Below, in pieces: positions 1 through 11,456 of a stretch of 64,000 bases of DNA. Both the position numbers and the translations under genes were made by a program. Under the pieces are notes generated by a model, which was given only the letters and a program-made list of their open reading frames with translations, had not been told where the DNA came from and ran no database searches. Each line of letters starts with the position of its first letter. The stretch's first letter is position 1. The DNA is from Lithobates sylvaticus (lineage: Eukaryota > Chordata > Amphibia > Anura > Ranidae): positions 585,208,731-585,272,730 of the forward strand of contig CM053029.1 in assembly GCA_028564925.1 (NCBI GenBank). The letters run 5' to 3'.

Positions 1-3000
1 CAGTTGGAGACATGAACCTCATAGAAGTCCTGGTGTATCTGGACGATGTCATTGTCTTTGGAAAGACTTTGGAAGAACATGAAGCCAGGTTGGAGAAAGT
101 ACTGAAGAGGCTCAGTGAAGAGGGACTTAAACTTTCTCCAGAGAAGTGTCGGTTCTATCAGTCTTCTGTGAACTATCTGGGACACATAGTGTCTGAAAAA
201 GGAGTGTCTACAGACCCTGAGAAGTTGGAGGCAGTTACTTCGTGGCCAAGGCCCACAACAGTTACAGAACTTCGGTCTTTCTTGGGGTTCTGCTCCTACT
301 ACCGCAGGTTTGTGGATGGATTTGCCCGCATTGCCAAGCCCCTCAACGAGCTGCTGAAGACAGAAGGAGAGGAGGATGGAATGGGGCCTAGGAGGTCCAG
401 TGAGTCGGTCAAAGACCAGTGGAATTCAAGGTGTGAAGAGGCTTTCAGGACCTTGAAGAGAAGTCTCACCACAGCCCCAGTTTTGGCCTACGCTGATCCC
501 ACTAGACCATATGAGCTACACGTTGATGCCAGCCATGAGGGCCTAGGTGGAGTACTCTACCAGGAGTATGAAGACCAGCTACGACCAGTGGCCTATGTGA
601 GCCGGAGCCTGACCCCCTCCGAGAAGAACTATCCCACCCACAAGTTGGAGTTCTTAGCCCTCAAGTGGGCAGTTGTTGACAAACTGAGAGACTATTTGTA
701 TGGGGCCGAGTTTACTGTAAAGACAGATAACAACCCCTTGACCTATCTATTCACCACCGCCAAGCTGGATGCAACTGGACACAGATGGTTGGCGGCGTTG
801 TCTGGATTCAATTTCAGCCTCAAGTACAGACCAGGGGCTGGAAATAGGGATGCAGATGCCCTGTCCCGAAGATCCCATGTCATGGTCGATGACTGGGAAG
901 ACTGGACCCAAGTGGCACCAGAAGGAGTGCGAGCCCTTTGTCAAGGAGCTGAACTCCAAGCCAGAGGAGGATCCAGAGCTGAAGAGATAGGAGTTACCAC
1001 AGTGGGAGTCCCAAAGTGTTACTGTGGGGTAACTCAACTGGCAGAGGAGTGCCTACCGAAGCTGTCCAAGAAGGAGCTGAGGTGTGACCAATTGGAAGAT
1101 CCCATGGGGAGATTGGTCCTGGAAGCCCTGGAAGACAAGAGTCCAGAGGGACTTCGCCTTCACCCTTCTAAAGAAGCTCGCCTACTGAGGAGAGAGTTGG
1201 ACAAGCTACAGGTGCATCAGGGGGTAGTCTACCGAAGGGGCCCCTCTGATGGCCCAGAAGACAAGTGGCAGTTGTTTCTCCCAGAGAAGCATCGAGAGAC
1301 TGTGCTGATTGCCTTACATGACCAGCATGGTCACTTGGGAGCAGAGAGAACCTTCCAACTTGTCAGAGACCGGTTTTATTGGCCCTGCATGAGGGCCGAA
1401 GTGGAGGAGTATTGCCATTCCTGTGCAAGATGCATTCAGAGAAAGACTTTACCTCATCAAGCTGCCCCAATGGGCCACCTACAGAGTCAAGGCCCAATGG
1501 ATCTGGTATGCATTGATTTTCTCTGCCTTGAACCCGATTTGAGCGGATTGGGAAATGTTCTGGTGGTAACCGACCATTTCACTCGTTAGGCTCAGGCTTT
1601 CCCAACCAAGGACCAGAAGGCCTCTACAGTAGCCAAAGTACTTTTGGAAAAGTACTTTGTTCACTATGGACTGCCACAGAGAATCCATTCAGACCAAGGA
1701 AGGGACTTTGAGAGTCGCCTGATCAGGAAGCTACTAGATTCTCTGGGAGTAGAGAAGACTAGAACCACACCATATCACCCTCAAGGTGATGCCCAGCCTG
1801 AAAGGTTCAACAGGACCCTATTGAACATGTTGGGAACTTTGGAAACAGAGAAGAAGCAACATTGGAGTCAACACATATCAGCTCTGGTGCATGCCTACAA
1901 TTGCACCACAAGTGATGTGACAGGTTTCTCCCCTTACCGACTTATGTTTGGGAGAGAAGCAAGATTGCCAGTGGATTTGGCCTTTGGCATATCCTTAGAC
2001 CATGCCTCTGCTGCCTCCCACAAAGGATATGTGGACAGACTGAGGCGCAGTCTGAAGATAGCTTATGAGAAAGCTCAAGCGGCCTCTGACCAGAGGGGGG
2101 CCCGAAATAAGAGGAACTTTGATTTGAAAGTTAGAGTACAGGACCTACAGCCTGGGGACCGTGTACTGCTACGCAACCTAGGGATCCCTGGAAAACACAA
2201 GATTGCTGATAGATGGAGATCAGAGCCATATATCATCTGTAGGAAACTACCAGGATTGCCTGTCTACAAGTTGAAGCCAGAAGGAAAAGTGGGGCCTTTG
2301 AAGACCTGGCATAGGAATCATTTGCTCCCACTCACTGAAGCAGTCAGAATGCCTCCAGTAAGAGATGTACCTGAATCTGTTTCCATTCTGGATACCCCCA
2401 GGCCTAATACTAGGTCCCAGACATCCCAAGCTAGGGGTGGACAGGACCCCCAACCTGAGGAAGAAAGAGGAGAACTTGAATGGCTATGGCCTTCCTCAAC
2501 TCCAGGAAGTTCGGCCATAGATCTTCCACCTACTGAAGATGTGGAAGATGACACATTGAACCCAGAAGCCACAGAGTTTGTGCCATTCAGTGTTGTGCCT
2601 GAGTGCTGGGAAGATATCCCTGGTCTCTACCCAGAACAAGAAGTAGATGTTCCAGAACCAGAGATGTTGCCAGAATGTGTTCCTGAAGAAGTTCCGAGAG
2701 AACAGAGAGCTCGCAGAGTTGTGAAGCCTCCCAAGAAGTTAACTTACCCCAAGATGGGAGAAAGTTCAGAGGACTCTGTTACTACAGCAAGGAGAAGTGC
2801 TGAAAGCCCTGACCCTTCCGCTGTTCATTTAGTGGAGGGCAACCCCAGCTCACTCTCTGGCACAGTTAAACAGGTCACCCACACTGAAGTGACCTGTAGA
2901 CAGGACAGCTCCCCATCTTATGCTAATTGGTGGGAGGCTCCCCTGTCCAAATTATGTGAAAATGTTGTTCCCGAGAAAGTTTGTAATTTGAACACTGTCT

Positions 3001-3018
3001 TTGGGGACCAAAGATTCA

Positions 3019-3030
3019 AAGTGGGGGGAG
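3019..3030 (+). promoter_or_regulatory. Polypurine tract of the Ty3/gypsy element
   Basis: A purine-only run (AAGTGGGGGGAG) sits directly before the LTR start, where plus-strand DNA synthesis is primed in this family. Confidence 0.75.
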
Positions 3031-3032
3031 TG

Positions 3033-4108
3033 TGTAGCGGGGTCGTACCCCTTTTACTGGAAAAGACTATGTTTCCCATAATTCCCCAGGCTCCCAGGCT
3101 GCTTGCTTCCGCCCGGGAGGCTGCTGGGGGAGGTTATAAAAAGGAAGAGCGGAGACCGCCTCTTCCTCTTGGGACACTTCCTCTTCTGAGGCCGGACAGG
3201 ACTGGCCTGCCTCTGCTGACAGAGCTGGTGACGCGGAGAAGACAGCCAGCAGAGACACCTGTGCGGACCGGAGCTGAAGGCCTGAAGCCTGGGCCTTACA
3301 GCCGATGGAGTGAGACTCTCACCCCTCAGAGTCCACAGCAGCGGAGCGGAGACTTCCCCTTACTGTCGGTCGGACGGAGCTGATGACCGGAGTTCAGGGC
3401 TGTGACTGAGGAGACCGGACGCCGCCATTGAAGAGACCAGAGCCACCATTGGAGGGACCGGAGCTGAGGACGGTACCCAAGGATTGGTGAGAGAGCCGAG
3501 AGGCTCATCCTGCATTGACACACACGTTTTATGCCTATTGAACTGCCTAGGCGCAATTTACCTCAGAGCAGCAATGTTACTTTTTGTGGATTACAAAGAC
3601 ACCATTTAAAGCTACATGTGCACCACCTCTACAGATTCATTGTCGGTGAAGAACACTGTACTAGTACAAGGACTGAGCTCTATTACTAGGGATCAGGCCT
3701 GGTCCGTTAGGTAGGCGCAGATAGATTTATTGCACCTCAGGGGTGCATAGCAGACGGTCGCCACACTTGGCGCTCCGTTCCCCATTGCTAGTTTGATACA
3801 TATATGTGTACATGTTAAAGTGCATATTGCAGGGACCTGCTAAAGTATTGTAAGTCAAATGTTTAAATGCATGTTACTATTTCTTTTCCTTACTGCCAAA
3901 GTAAAGCCAGTTATTCTTATTTCAGCAGTCTGCTTGTGAGTTCATACCCATTACACTTAGAGTATAAGTGATATTTATATGTGCATAGATACATACCCCT
4001 TTACTAACTGTGCCAGAGCGGGTAGAGCCAAATTGCCGGGGGTTGGTGGAGCTGTACTCAGGGACCCAAAACAAACCAGCGGCTCTCTTAACTGGGGGTA
4101 GCGCTACA
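3033..4108 (+). repeat. 3' LTR of the Ty3/gypsy element (about 1.08 kb)
   Basis: The boundaries are set by the inverted ends TGTAGCG and CGCTACA and by the polypurine tract just upstream. The LTR carries a clear TATA box at 3135-3142, a GC-rich leader and an AGTAAA poly(A)-type signal at 3900-3905. The ORF of pol continues into its first part. Unrelated repeat DNA begins right after it. Confidence 0.8.
3135..3142 (+). promoter_or_regulatory. TATA box in the LTR
   Basis: TATAAAAA lies about 100 bases into the LTR and is followed by a GC-rich stretch, as expected for the U3 promoter of an LTR. Confidence 0.65.
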
Positions 4109-4114
4109 CTTATA

Positions 4115-4479
4115 TGCCGCATACACATGATCGGACAATCCGACGGACTTTGCAGCTGAGGTCCACCAGACTTTCAAGCGAACGGACTTGGCCACACACG
4201 ATCACTCCAAAAGTCTGGCGGTTTCGAACGCGGTGACGTAGAATAAGGAAGTTCATAGCCAATAGCTGCCCTAGCGTCGGTTTTAGTCCGTCGGACTAGC
4301 ACACAGACGACTGGATTTTTCGACCGGACTCCGGCGGCCAAATTTGAAGCCAGTCTTATTTCTAGGTCCGCCTTTTGGGAAGAAAAAGTCTGCTGGAGCC
4401 CACAAACGATCGAATTGTCCGACGGACTCTGGTCCGCCGGACTAAGTCCGCCGGAAAGTCTGATCGTGTGTACGCGGCA
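4115..4479. mobile_element. Harbinger-type MITE, copy 1
   Basis: The ends are imperfect inverted repeats: TGCCGCATACACATGATC on the left and GATCGTGTGTACGCGGCA on the right. ATA flanks both sides (4112-4114 and 4480-4482). The interior is full of GTCCGNCGGAC-like motifs. It belongs to the same family as the copies at 13392 and 17413, and its ends resemble those of the autonomous Harbinger at 43661-62423. Confidence 0.8.
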
Positions 4480-4549
4480 ATAGTTTCTACAAACTACTCA
4501 TTTATTTTTCCTTTTTGTTAGTGTAGCAATACCCCTCTGCAGGAGCTGC

Positions 4550-4967
4550 TTAAAGCGGGGTTCCCATTTAAAAAAAAATAAAAAATTAAAAGTCAGCAGC
4601 TACAAATACTGCAGCTGCTGACTTTTAATATTTGAAAACTTACCTGTCCAGGGTCCAGCGATGCGGGGGGTTGAAGCCCCGCTCATTTCCCCTTCTGCAC
4701 ATGCGTGAGCCTCGCGCCGTGATTGGCCGCGCAGTCATCTGGGACCTGTCACGTGTCCCAGATGATTGACAAGAGGGAGGGATGTGAGGCGATCTCCCTT
4801 CCTGCGCCGAGGGGATGTGACGTCAGGAGCCCAGGCACTGAAGGAGGCAAACTACGAGGGACCCCCTAGCAACAGCCATTTAGAGGTGAGTTAAAAACAA
4901 AATCTCCAAATGTTTTTTTTTTAAGCACATTACAAATTTTTTTTTTTGGGGTGGAACTCCACTTTAA
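4550..4967. mobile_element. TTAA-flanked MITE, family B (TTAAAGCGG type)
   Basis: The element begins TTAAAGCGGGGTTCC and ends GGAACTCCACTTTAA, giving inverted ends at TTAA. A 14-bp perfect stem (4588-4601 with 4613-4626) lies near the left end. A related copy lies at 10672-11117. TTAA targets fit piggyBac- or Kolobok-type transposons, but no transposase is present to decide. Confidence 0.7.
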
Positions 4968-5042
4968 GTTAGTTCCGTCCTTTGCTCTGCCTCTATATAA
5001 GAGCCCTTTCATACTGCCCCCCCCCCCCCCCCCCCCCCCAAC

Positions 5043-5351
5043 CAGGGTTGCCAACCGCCAGTAAATTTACTGACAGTTTGTAAAAATCTGTGATTTATTT
5101 ACAACTGCCAGTAAATATCAGGGGCTGATAATTTCATGCTGTATTGACTTTTTAAGTGTAAATCAAGCAAATTACATCGTTATAGGTATTGTCAGAGTTT
5201 CCATATCATGTTTATACTGTTAAAATATTCACTGTGTTCGTTTTCAGTAGGAGTTCTGTCATTTCTCAGGTTGCTAGTAAAAAAATGTGCACGCCAGTAC
5301 ATTTCCCATGTTTTGTCAGTAAAAAAATGCTTTGGGAGGTTGGCAACTCTG
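5043..5351. mobile_element. hAT-type MITE (CAGGGTTGCCAACC ends), copy 1
   Basis: The left end is CAGGGTTGCCAACC and the right end GGTTGGCAACTCTG. The 8-bp flank CCCCCAAC is repeated exactly on both sides (5035-5042 and 5352-5359), the length expected for a hAT insertion. The insertion sits at the end of a run of more than 20 C. A sister copy is at 27394-27696. Confidence 0.85.
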
Positions 5352-5436
5352 CCCCCAACATCTGAAGGACAGTAAACTGGCCCTTTGTTTAGAAAGTTTG
5401 GAGACCCCTGGCTTAGACCAGAGACAGATGGCTGCA

Positions 5437-6796
5437 GACCTCCCAACATTTTGAGATGGGAATGAGGGACACCGACCGGCAAGCGTATGTAGGCATAGGG
5501 CACGCCCCTTGCCACACCCCCTTAACCACTTCATTACCGCCCATAGTCATATGACGCCCACAAGGTGGATCTACCATCCTGGGTGGGCGTCACATGACGT
5601 CCTCGCATTCCCGGCCGCCTGGGGGGCGCGCGCGCGCCGCCGGCAGCGCGCAGGCGCGCCCGCGGCATCGCTCGGGACACGGTGCGAGTGCCCGGCGGCC
5701 GCGATGTCCGCCGGGCACCCGCGATTGCCCGTTTAAAACAACGGGACCGTGCGGGACCGTGGAGCTGTGTGTGTAAACACACAGCTCCACGTCCTGTCAG
5801 TGCAGAGGAGACCGATCCTGTGATCCCAGTACGGAGGAACACATGATCGGTCTCCTCCCCTTGAGTCCCCTCCCCCCACAGTTAGAATCACTTCTATTAG
5901 GGAACATATTAACCCCTCCAGCGCCCCCTAGAGTTAACCCCTTCCCTGCCAGTCACATTTACACAGTAATCATTGCAATTTTATAGCAACGATCGCTGTG
6001 TAAATGTGAATGGTTCCAAAAATGTGTCAAAAGTGTCCGAAGTGTCCGCCGCAATGTCGCAGTCACGAAAAAAAAATCGCAGATCGCCGCCATTACTAGT
6101 GAAAAAAAAAAATAAAAAAATTCAATAAAATCTATCCCCTATTTTGTAGACGCTATAACTTTTGCGCAAACCGATCAATATACGCCTATTGCGATTTTTT
6201 TTTACCAAAAATATGTAGAAGAATACGTATCGGCCTAAACTGAGGAAAAAAAAAATTTTTTAAAAAAAAATGGGATATTTATTATAGCAAAAAGTAAAAA
6301 ATATTGTGTTTTTTTTCAAAATTGTCGCTCTTCTTTTGTTTATAGCGCAAAAAATAAAAACCGCAGAGGTGATCAAATACCACCAAAAGAAAGCTCTATT
6401 TGTGGGAAAAAAAGGACGTCAATTTTGTTTGGGTGTAACGTCGCACGACCGCGCAATTGTTAGTTAAAGCGACGCAGTGCCGAATCGCAAAAAGTGCTCT
6501 GGTAAGGAAGGGTGTTTAAAAGCCCTGTATTGAAGCGGTTAAAGGAGAATTAACCCAAGAAAAAGGTTAATTAAATCCACAAGGGTTTTTTTTTTTACCA
6601 CTACTATTCCTTTATATTGGCTTTTAAAATGTACAAATGCACTGGGAAACACTTTTTGATAGATAAAACATGCATTTTATATACAACTCTATAGATCAGA
6701 CCAAAATGAGGGACAAATGAGGAGGAATGAGGGACAGAGGGACGTTGCTCCAAATCAGGGACAGTCCCTCGAAATCAGGGACAGTTGGGAGCTATG
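5437..6796 (-). mobile_element. CTCCCAAC-ended MITE, split by a TTAA element
   Basis: The ends are ACCTCCCAACATTTTGAG on the left and CAGTTGGGAGCTATG on the right. The interior contains the family-specific runs CCAAAATGAGGGACAAATGAG and CCTTTATATTGGC. It is one element interrupted by the TTAA MITE at 5526-6538, because both halves join into the uninterrupted copies at 9795, 12257 and 22002. Confidence 0.78.
5526..6538. mobile_element. TTAA-flanked MITE, family A, full length (about 1 kb)
   Basis: TTAA lies on both sides (5522-5525 and 6539-6542). The inverted ends are CCACTTCATTAC and, reversed, CCGCTTCAATAC. The interior has the family marks: GACGCTATAACTTTTGCGCA, AATATGTAGAAGAATACGTA and AGCTCTATTTGTGGG. 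Empty sites (CCTTTAAGGGG) are visible in the other copies of the host element at about 10056, 12548 and 22293, which shows that TTAA was duplicated. Confidence 0.85.
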
Positions 6797-7137
6797 CCGT
6801 TCTGGCTCCCTGTGGAGCGATCGTGGGTGGCCGGCGGTCATCGTGGCCGCCGGACACCTGCATCACGAGCGTGCCCCCCCATAGCTCTCAAAGCGACCGA
6901 CATACGGCGATTCGCCCAGGTGAGCCAACCTGTTGCAGTATAATGACGGCGGCTGGTCTTAAAGTAAGTAACGCAGTGCCGCATCTCAAAAAATGGCCTG
7001 GTCGTGAAGGGGGGGGGGGGGATCTTACGGAGGTCAAGTAGATAAATCAATAAACCATTTTTTATTTCCTCTTTATATAAACTTCAATCCGAACATTTAA
7101 CATTCCAGAAGTAGTTCTCGCTCTCACCTCCAAAACT
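6797..7137 (-). repeat. Repeat segment, inverted partner of 21640-22000
   Basis: This segment matches 21640-22000 in the opposite orientation, including GATCGCTCCACAGGGAGCCA and the text around a long G run (7008-7020). The adjoining CTCCCAAC element is shared by both copies. It probably is an older composite repeat. Confidence 0.6.
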
Positions 7138-7930
7138 ACAGTATATACTCGTGTATAAGCCGACCGAATATAAGCCGAGGCACCTAATTTTACCACAAAA
7201 AACTGGGAAAACTTATTGACTCGAGTATAAGCCTAGGGTGAGAAATGCGCAGCTACTGTAAGTGGAAAAGAGGGTCAACAATGTCCATTTGCAGCCTCAC
7301 TGTGCCCATTTGCAGCCTCACTGTGCCCATTTGCCGCCTCACTGTGCCCATTTGCAGCCATAGGTCCCCCAAACTTCAAACTCGGCAGTTAAGGGTACCT
7401 AGATGCCCCCTAGCTGCAGCCAAAATTTGGGGTTTCTGGACCCAAAGGGTCCCCGAAATGACATTGCTGCAGATGGACACAGTTGACCGACTTTGGAGCC
7501 CCGTTTCTCAGGGCCACTTAGTGATAGGAACCCCAAATTTGGCGTGCAAACCCAGTGGAACCAACACTAAAACATATGGGGTTCCTAGCACCAAGTTTCG
7601 GGACCCCAAAGTCGGTTCGGAAAATGTCAAGCACTTTTCTGCAGCAGAGAATGACATTTTCCAAACCGAATTTGGGGCCCCGTATCTGGGGGCCACTTGG
7701 TGCTAGGAACCCCAGCTTTTATAGTGCTAGTTCCACTGGGTTTGCACACCAAATTTGGGGTTCCTAGCACCAAGTGGCCCAGAGATACGAGGCCCCAAAG
7801 TCAGTTCGGAAAATGTCATTTTCTGCAACAGAAAAATGCTTGACTCGAGTATAAGCCGAGGGGGGCATTTTCAGCACAAAAAAATTTTCAGCACAAGAAA
7901 AACTCGGCTTATACTCGAGTATATACGGTA
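7138..7930. mobile_element. TA-flanked MITE (GTATATACTCG ends)
   Basis: The ends are ACAGTATATACTCG and CGAGTATATACGGT followed by TA, and GTATAAGCCGA repeats just inside each end. The interior holds four tandem copies of a ~21-bp unit (CATTTGCAGCCTCACTGTG, about 7285-7360). It also holds inverted pairs such as GTGCTAGGAACCCC and GGGGTTCCTAGCAC around 7500-7780. The superfamily was not assigned. Confidence 0.65.
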
Positions 7931-8035
7931 TATAGATCAGACTAAAATGAGGGACAAATGAGGGGGACAGAGGGACAGAGGGACATTGCTCCAAATCAGG
8001 GACAGTCCCTCGAAATCAGGGACAGTTGGGAGCTG
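7931..8035 (-). repeat. Truncated CTCCCAAC-ended MITE
   Basis: About 100 bases match the end of the family at 5437-6796 (AAAATGAGGGACAAATGAG, then CAGTTGGGAGCTG). The rest is missing. Confidence 0.6.
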
Positions 8036-8665
8036 TGTGGTTGTAACAAAGACAATATCTGAGCACTAAAAGATATTTTGATAAAGAATCCGTCTCTTTG
8101 TATTACATTGTTTCATTTATGGGGGGGGGGGGAGAGCAGAGCCGGCCGACATGCCACGTCTGATCCCGGTGCTAACAGACGTGGTCAGCTGAAAAACAAA
8201 CCCTGTAAATGACTTCTTCCCCAGGGAAACGTCAGGTGGGGAAGTCGGCTGTTTTACAGCAAAATCAATGAAATATTTATTAGGATTCATGCGGGGACAG
8301 CGAGTCGGATCATTTTGAATTCACTAGAATTGGCTCACAAGACTCCTGATGACAATGCTGGAGGGTGAACCTTTCGCTGTCCTCACTCGCCTGCCTGTAA
8401 GCATTAAATGGCTGTCATATCCTCCGTATCGCTTGGTTTATCGGGAGATGAGCTCAGTGCCAGCTCTACCCCATTTATCACCACTAGCTGTGATTACAAA
8501 GAATCTAAATCCTGTATGAGTGTTTAATCTATTTAAGAGGTTAATATAAACCGGGCTAAGCACTCAGACGCAAGCATGCGTCCTTATACGTGTTCAGATT
8601 TCTGGAAAGCAGTTGCATTATCCTTACTTACCACTAGATGGCTCAGGTGAGCACTTGTGGTTTAT
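8036..8665. other. Gene-free stretch, apparently single-copy
   Basis: Apart from a short G run, no repeat family from elsewhere in the window was recognised here and no convincing ORF is present. It looks like unique host sequence with moderate base composition. Confidence 0.4.
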
Positions 8666-8766
8666 TTAACCACCTCAATACCGGGCACTTTTGCCCCTTG
8701 CTGCCCAGGACAATTTTCAGCTTTCAGCGCAGCCGTACTTTGAACGACAATTGTGCGGCCATGTAA

Positions 8767-9542
8767 TAGACATGTGCAATTCGTTTCGTTTTTTTTTCAT
8801 TTTTCGTTTTTTTTCATTATTTTCGTTTATTCGTTATCGTACGAATGAACGAACGATTCGCTAAAAATTTTAACGAATCGTTCGAATCGAACGAATCCGA
8901 AAATAACGAAAATCCGAAAAAAACTAATTAGAAACAACGAATGTACGAATGAAGAAAATCCGAAAAACGAAAACAGGAACAACGAAAATGAAAATGAACG
9001 AAAAAATTTGTACATTCGTAACTTTTTATTTTTTGTTGAATTGGTAATTTTCCATGTCCCTTACAATGGCGCTGCTTAATGTGCTTCGAATAGATTGAAC
9101 GAAAAAATTTGCACATTCGTAACTTTTTTTTTTTTTTTCGAATCGTAATTTTCCGTGTCTCTTACAATGGCCTTGCTTAACGTGCTTCGAATGGATTGAA
9201 CGAAAAAATTCGTACATTCGTAACTTTTTTTTACGATTCGTAATTTTCCGTGTCTCTTAAAATGTAATAACAGCATACACATTACATAAAATTATGAATT
9301 ATGCTCCGATTGCGAATCTACGAATGTTACGAATGTACGAATAAATACGAATGCGTCCGAATTTCGAATAAACGATTAAACGAAAATTAAACTAACGGAA
9401 AATTGAATCAACGAAAAAATAACTCTTACGAAAATACGAATCGTTACGAATACGAACACCGACGACTTCCGAATTTACGAATCAACGGAAACGAAAAAAA
9501 CGAAACGAAAATAAACAAATTTCTTTGTTGTGCACATGTCTA
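8767..9542. mobile_element. hAT-type MITE with TAGACATGTGCA ends
   Basis: The 12-bp ends TAGACATGTGCA and TGCACATGTCTA are perfect inverted repeats. The 8-bp flanks are CCATGTAA (8759-8766) and TCATGTAA (9543-9550), with one difference. The interior is built largely from ACGAA/TTCGT words and includes about three tandem copies of a ~100-bp unit (8996-9250). A partial relative starts near 63222. Confidence 0.8.
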
Positions 9543-9794
9543 TCATGTAACAAAACAACCAAACCCAAACAACATTTTTATCATTTTTTATTTTTATCAC
9601 AAATAGAGCTTTCTTTTGGTGGTATTACCTCTGGGATTTTTCTTTTTTGCTAAACAAACTAAAAAAGAATATCACATTTTTTTTTTTCCTTAGTTTCTGT
9701 CATAAAATTTTGTTTTCTCCTTCACTGTCACTGATGGGCACTGATGAGGCGGCACTAAGGTGGTACTGATATGTAGAATTGATGGGCACTGATG

Positions 9795-10139
9795 CATAGC
9801 TCCCAACTGTTCCTGATTTCGAGAAAAGTCCCTCTGTCCCTCTTTCCTCCTCATTTGTCCCTCATTTTGGTCTGATCCATATATTTGTATATAAAATGCA
9901 CTTTTTCAAAAAGTGTTTCCCAGTGCTAAACCTTTCATTCAAATTCTAAATTGCTGCATTTGTACATTTTAAGAGCCAATATAAAGGAATAGTAGTGGTA
10001 AAAAAAAAAACCCCTTGTGGATTTAATTAACCTTTTTCTTGGGTTAATTCTCCTTTAAGGGGGGTGTGGCAGGGGCGTGTCCTATGCCTACATACGCTTG
10101 CTGGTCCCTCATTCCCTTCTCAAAATGTTGGGAGGTATG
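9795..10139 (+). mobile_element. CTCCCAAC-ended MITE, uninterrupted copy
   Basis: It runs from CATAGCTCCCAACTG to TGTTGGGAGGTATG with inverted ends of about 13 bp, inserted in the family A element. It carries the intact TTTAAGGGG site where another copy (5437-6796) received a TTAA element. Confidence 0.72.
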
Positions 10140-10671
10140 CTAATGGGCACTGATATGCAGCACTGCTGGGAACCGATGTGCAGCACTGATGGGCACTGAC
10201 AGATGGCACTGATGGACACTAATAAATAGCACTGATGATGAGATACTGACAGGTGTTACTGCTGGGCACTGATTGGCACTGAGAGATTTTTTTTTGAGGG
10301 GGCACTGACTGACAGCTGTTGGGCACTGATTGGCAGGTGATGGGTACCTCTGATGGGGAAAGTGCTGATAATCAATGTGCTGATTATCACCACAGACCCC
10401 CCCCCCAACAGGATAGCCGCCAATCGGCTCTCCCTGTCAGCGACAACAGAGGAACGCTGTTTACCGTCACTTACTGGTTCGCGCGATGATCAGCTGTGAT
10501 AAGAATCCTCTGTCAGAGGCTCCTTACCACTATCGGAGATGTGGTGTGTCAGACTGACATGCCGAACTTGCGATCGCCGCGATGCGTGCCCCCACGGCAC
10601 CCGCTGGCATGTTATCCTGCTGGACATCATATGACGCCCAGTCAGGATAACAGAAACACTTTAGTAGTTAA

Positions 10672-11117
10672 AGTGGGGTGCCCCTTAAAAAATGTTTTTT
10701 AAAAGTCAGCATCTACAAATACTGCAGCTTCTGACTTTTAATAATCAGACACTTACCTGTCCCAGGGTCCAGCGATGCGGGGGAACGAAGCCCTGCTCAT
10801 TCCCGATCCGCTCAGCGGTGTCGGCATTCTTACTGTGGGCACCTGGCTGTGGCTTCACAGCCGGGCACCTACTGTGCATGCGCGAGCAGCGCTGTGCGCC
10901 GTGATACGCTGCTCAGTCATCTGGGACCTGTCACGTGTCCCAGATGACTGACTGCGCAGAAGGTAAGTGATGTCACTAGCCCGGGCACTGAAGGAGGCGG
11001 ACTACGAGGGACCCCCTAGCAACAGGCATTTAGAAAATTATAATTTTTTTTTCCAATTATTTTTTTATTTAATTTTTTTAGGAATTTTAAGCAATTTTTT
11101 TTTAGGAAAACACCACT
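10672..11117. mobile_element. TTAA-flanked MITE, family B, copy 2
   Basis: It begins TTAAAGTGGGGTGCC and ends CACCACTTTAA. It is similar throughout to 4550-4967 (CAGGGTCCAGCGATGCGGGG, CATCTGGGACCTGTCACGTG, CTAGCAACAGGCATTTAGA). Each flanking TTAA (10668-10671, 11118-11121) is shared with a neighbouring TTAA element. Confidence 0.72.
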
Positions 11118-11456
11118 TTAACCACTTTAAGACCAGGCATTTTATAGCCATAGAGAATAAAATGGCGGTTGTTGCAATATTTTATGTCACACCGTATTTG
11201 AGTGGCAGTCATTCAAACGTAATTTTTTGTGAAAAAAAAATAAAGTTTTTTTCAATAAAAAAAAAAAAAAAACGTAAAGTAAGCCCAATTTTTTTTTGTA
11301 TAATGTGAAAGATGATGTTACGCTGAGTAAATAAATAACTAACATGTCACGCTTTAAAATTGTGCACGCTCATGGAATGGTGACAAACTACGGTACTTAA
11401 AAATCTCCATAGGCGACGTTTTAATTTTTTTTACAGGTTACCTGTTTAGACTCTAA

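Larger units (their letters stand above)
12..3383 (+). pseudogene. pol: Ty3/gypsy pol polyprotein (RT end, RNase H, integrase), fossil
   Basis: This region encodes the C-terminal two thirds of a gypsy Pol. The RT active-site motif YLDDVIVF is at the start, followed by SFLGFCSYYRRF, typical of the RT thumb. RNase H follows (VDASHEGLGGVLYQ, TDNNPLTYL, DADALSRR). Integrase shows the HHCC zinc-binding region (HLGAERTF ... CHSCARC), the catalytic core (DLVCIDFL, HSDQGRDFES, TTPYHPQGDAQPERFNR) and a GPY/F-like region ending WHRNHLLPL. A tail rich in Glu and Pro follows and the frame runs some 350 bases into the LTR. The gene is a fossil with about one break. The family within Ty3/gypsy was not resolved. 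Confidence 0.92.
1..4108 (+). mobile_element. Ty3/gypsy LTR retrotransposon, 3' part
   Basis: The window opens inside the pol gene of a Ty3/gypsy element and runs to the end of its 3' LTR. Parts in order are the end of reverse transcriptase, RNase H, integrase and an acidic C-terminal tail, then a polypurine tract and one LTR. The 5' LTR, gag and protease lie outside the window, so LTR divergence and target duplication cannot be judged. The visible pol part looks broken, with about one break, and otherwise reads openly, which suggests a fairly young fossil. A Harbinger-type MITE begins six bases after the LTR. Confidence 0.93.
8670..10667. mobile_element. TTAA-flanked MITE, family A relative, hosting two other MITEs
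   Basis: The element starts TTAACCACCTCAATACCGG (TTAA at 8666-8669) and runs to TTAA at 10668-10671. It is interrupted by a hAT MITE (8767-9542) and a CTCCCAAC element (9795-10139). The interior shows the family A text AGAGCTTTCTTTTGGTGGTA and a degenerate series of GGCACTGATG repeats around 9720-10300. The right end is a poor inverted match to the left, so that boundary is less certain. Confidence 0.6.

Noticed and set aside
5594-5842. Several GC-rich ORFs of 60-102 codons
   Set aside because: They fall in the GC-rich left part of a non-coding TTAA MITE and the equivalent text in other copies is not open.
7245-7706. 153-codon ORF in the TA-flanked MITE
   Set aside because: It spans tandem and inverted repeats of the MITE and has repetitive composition (SLTVPICSLTVPIC).
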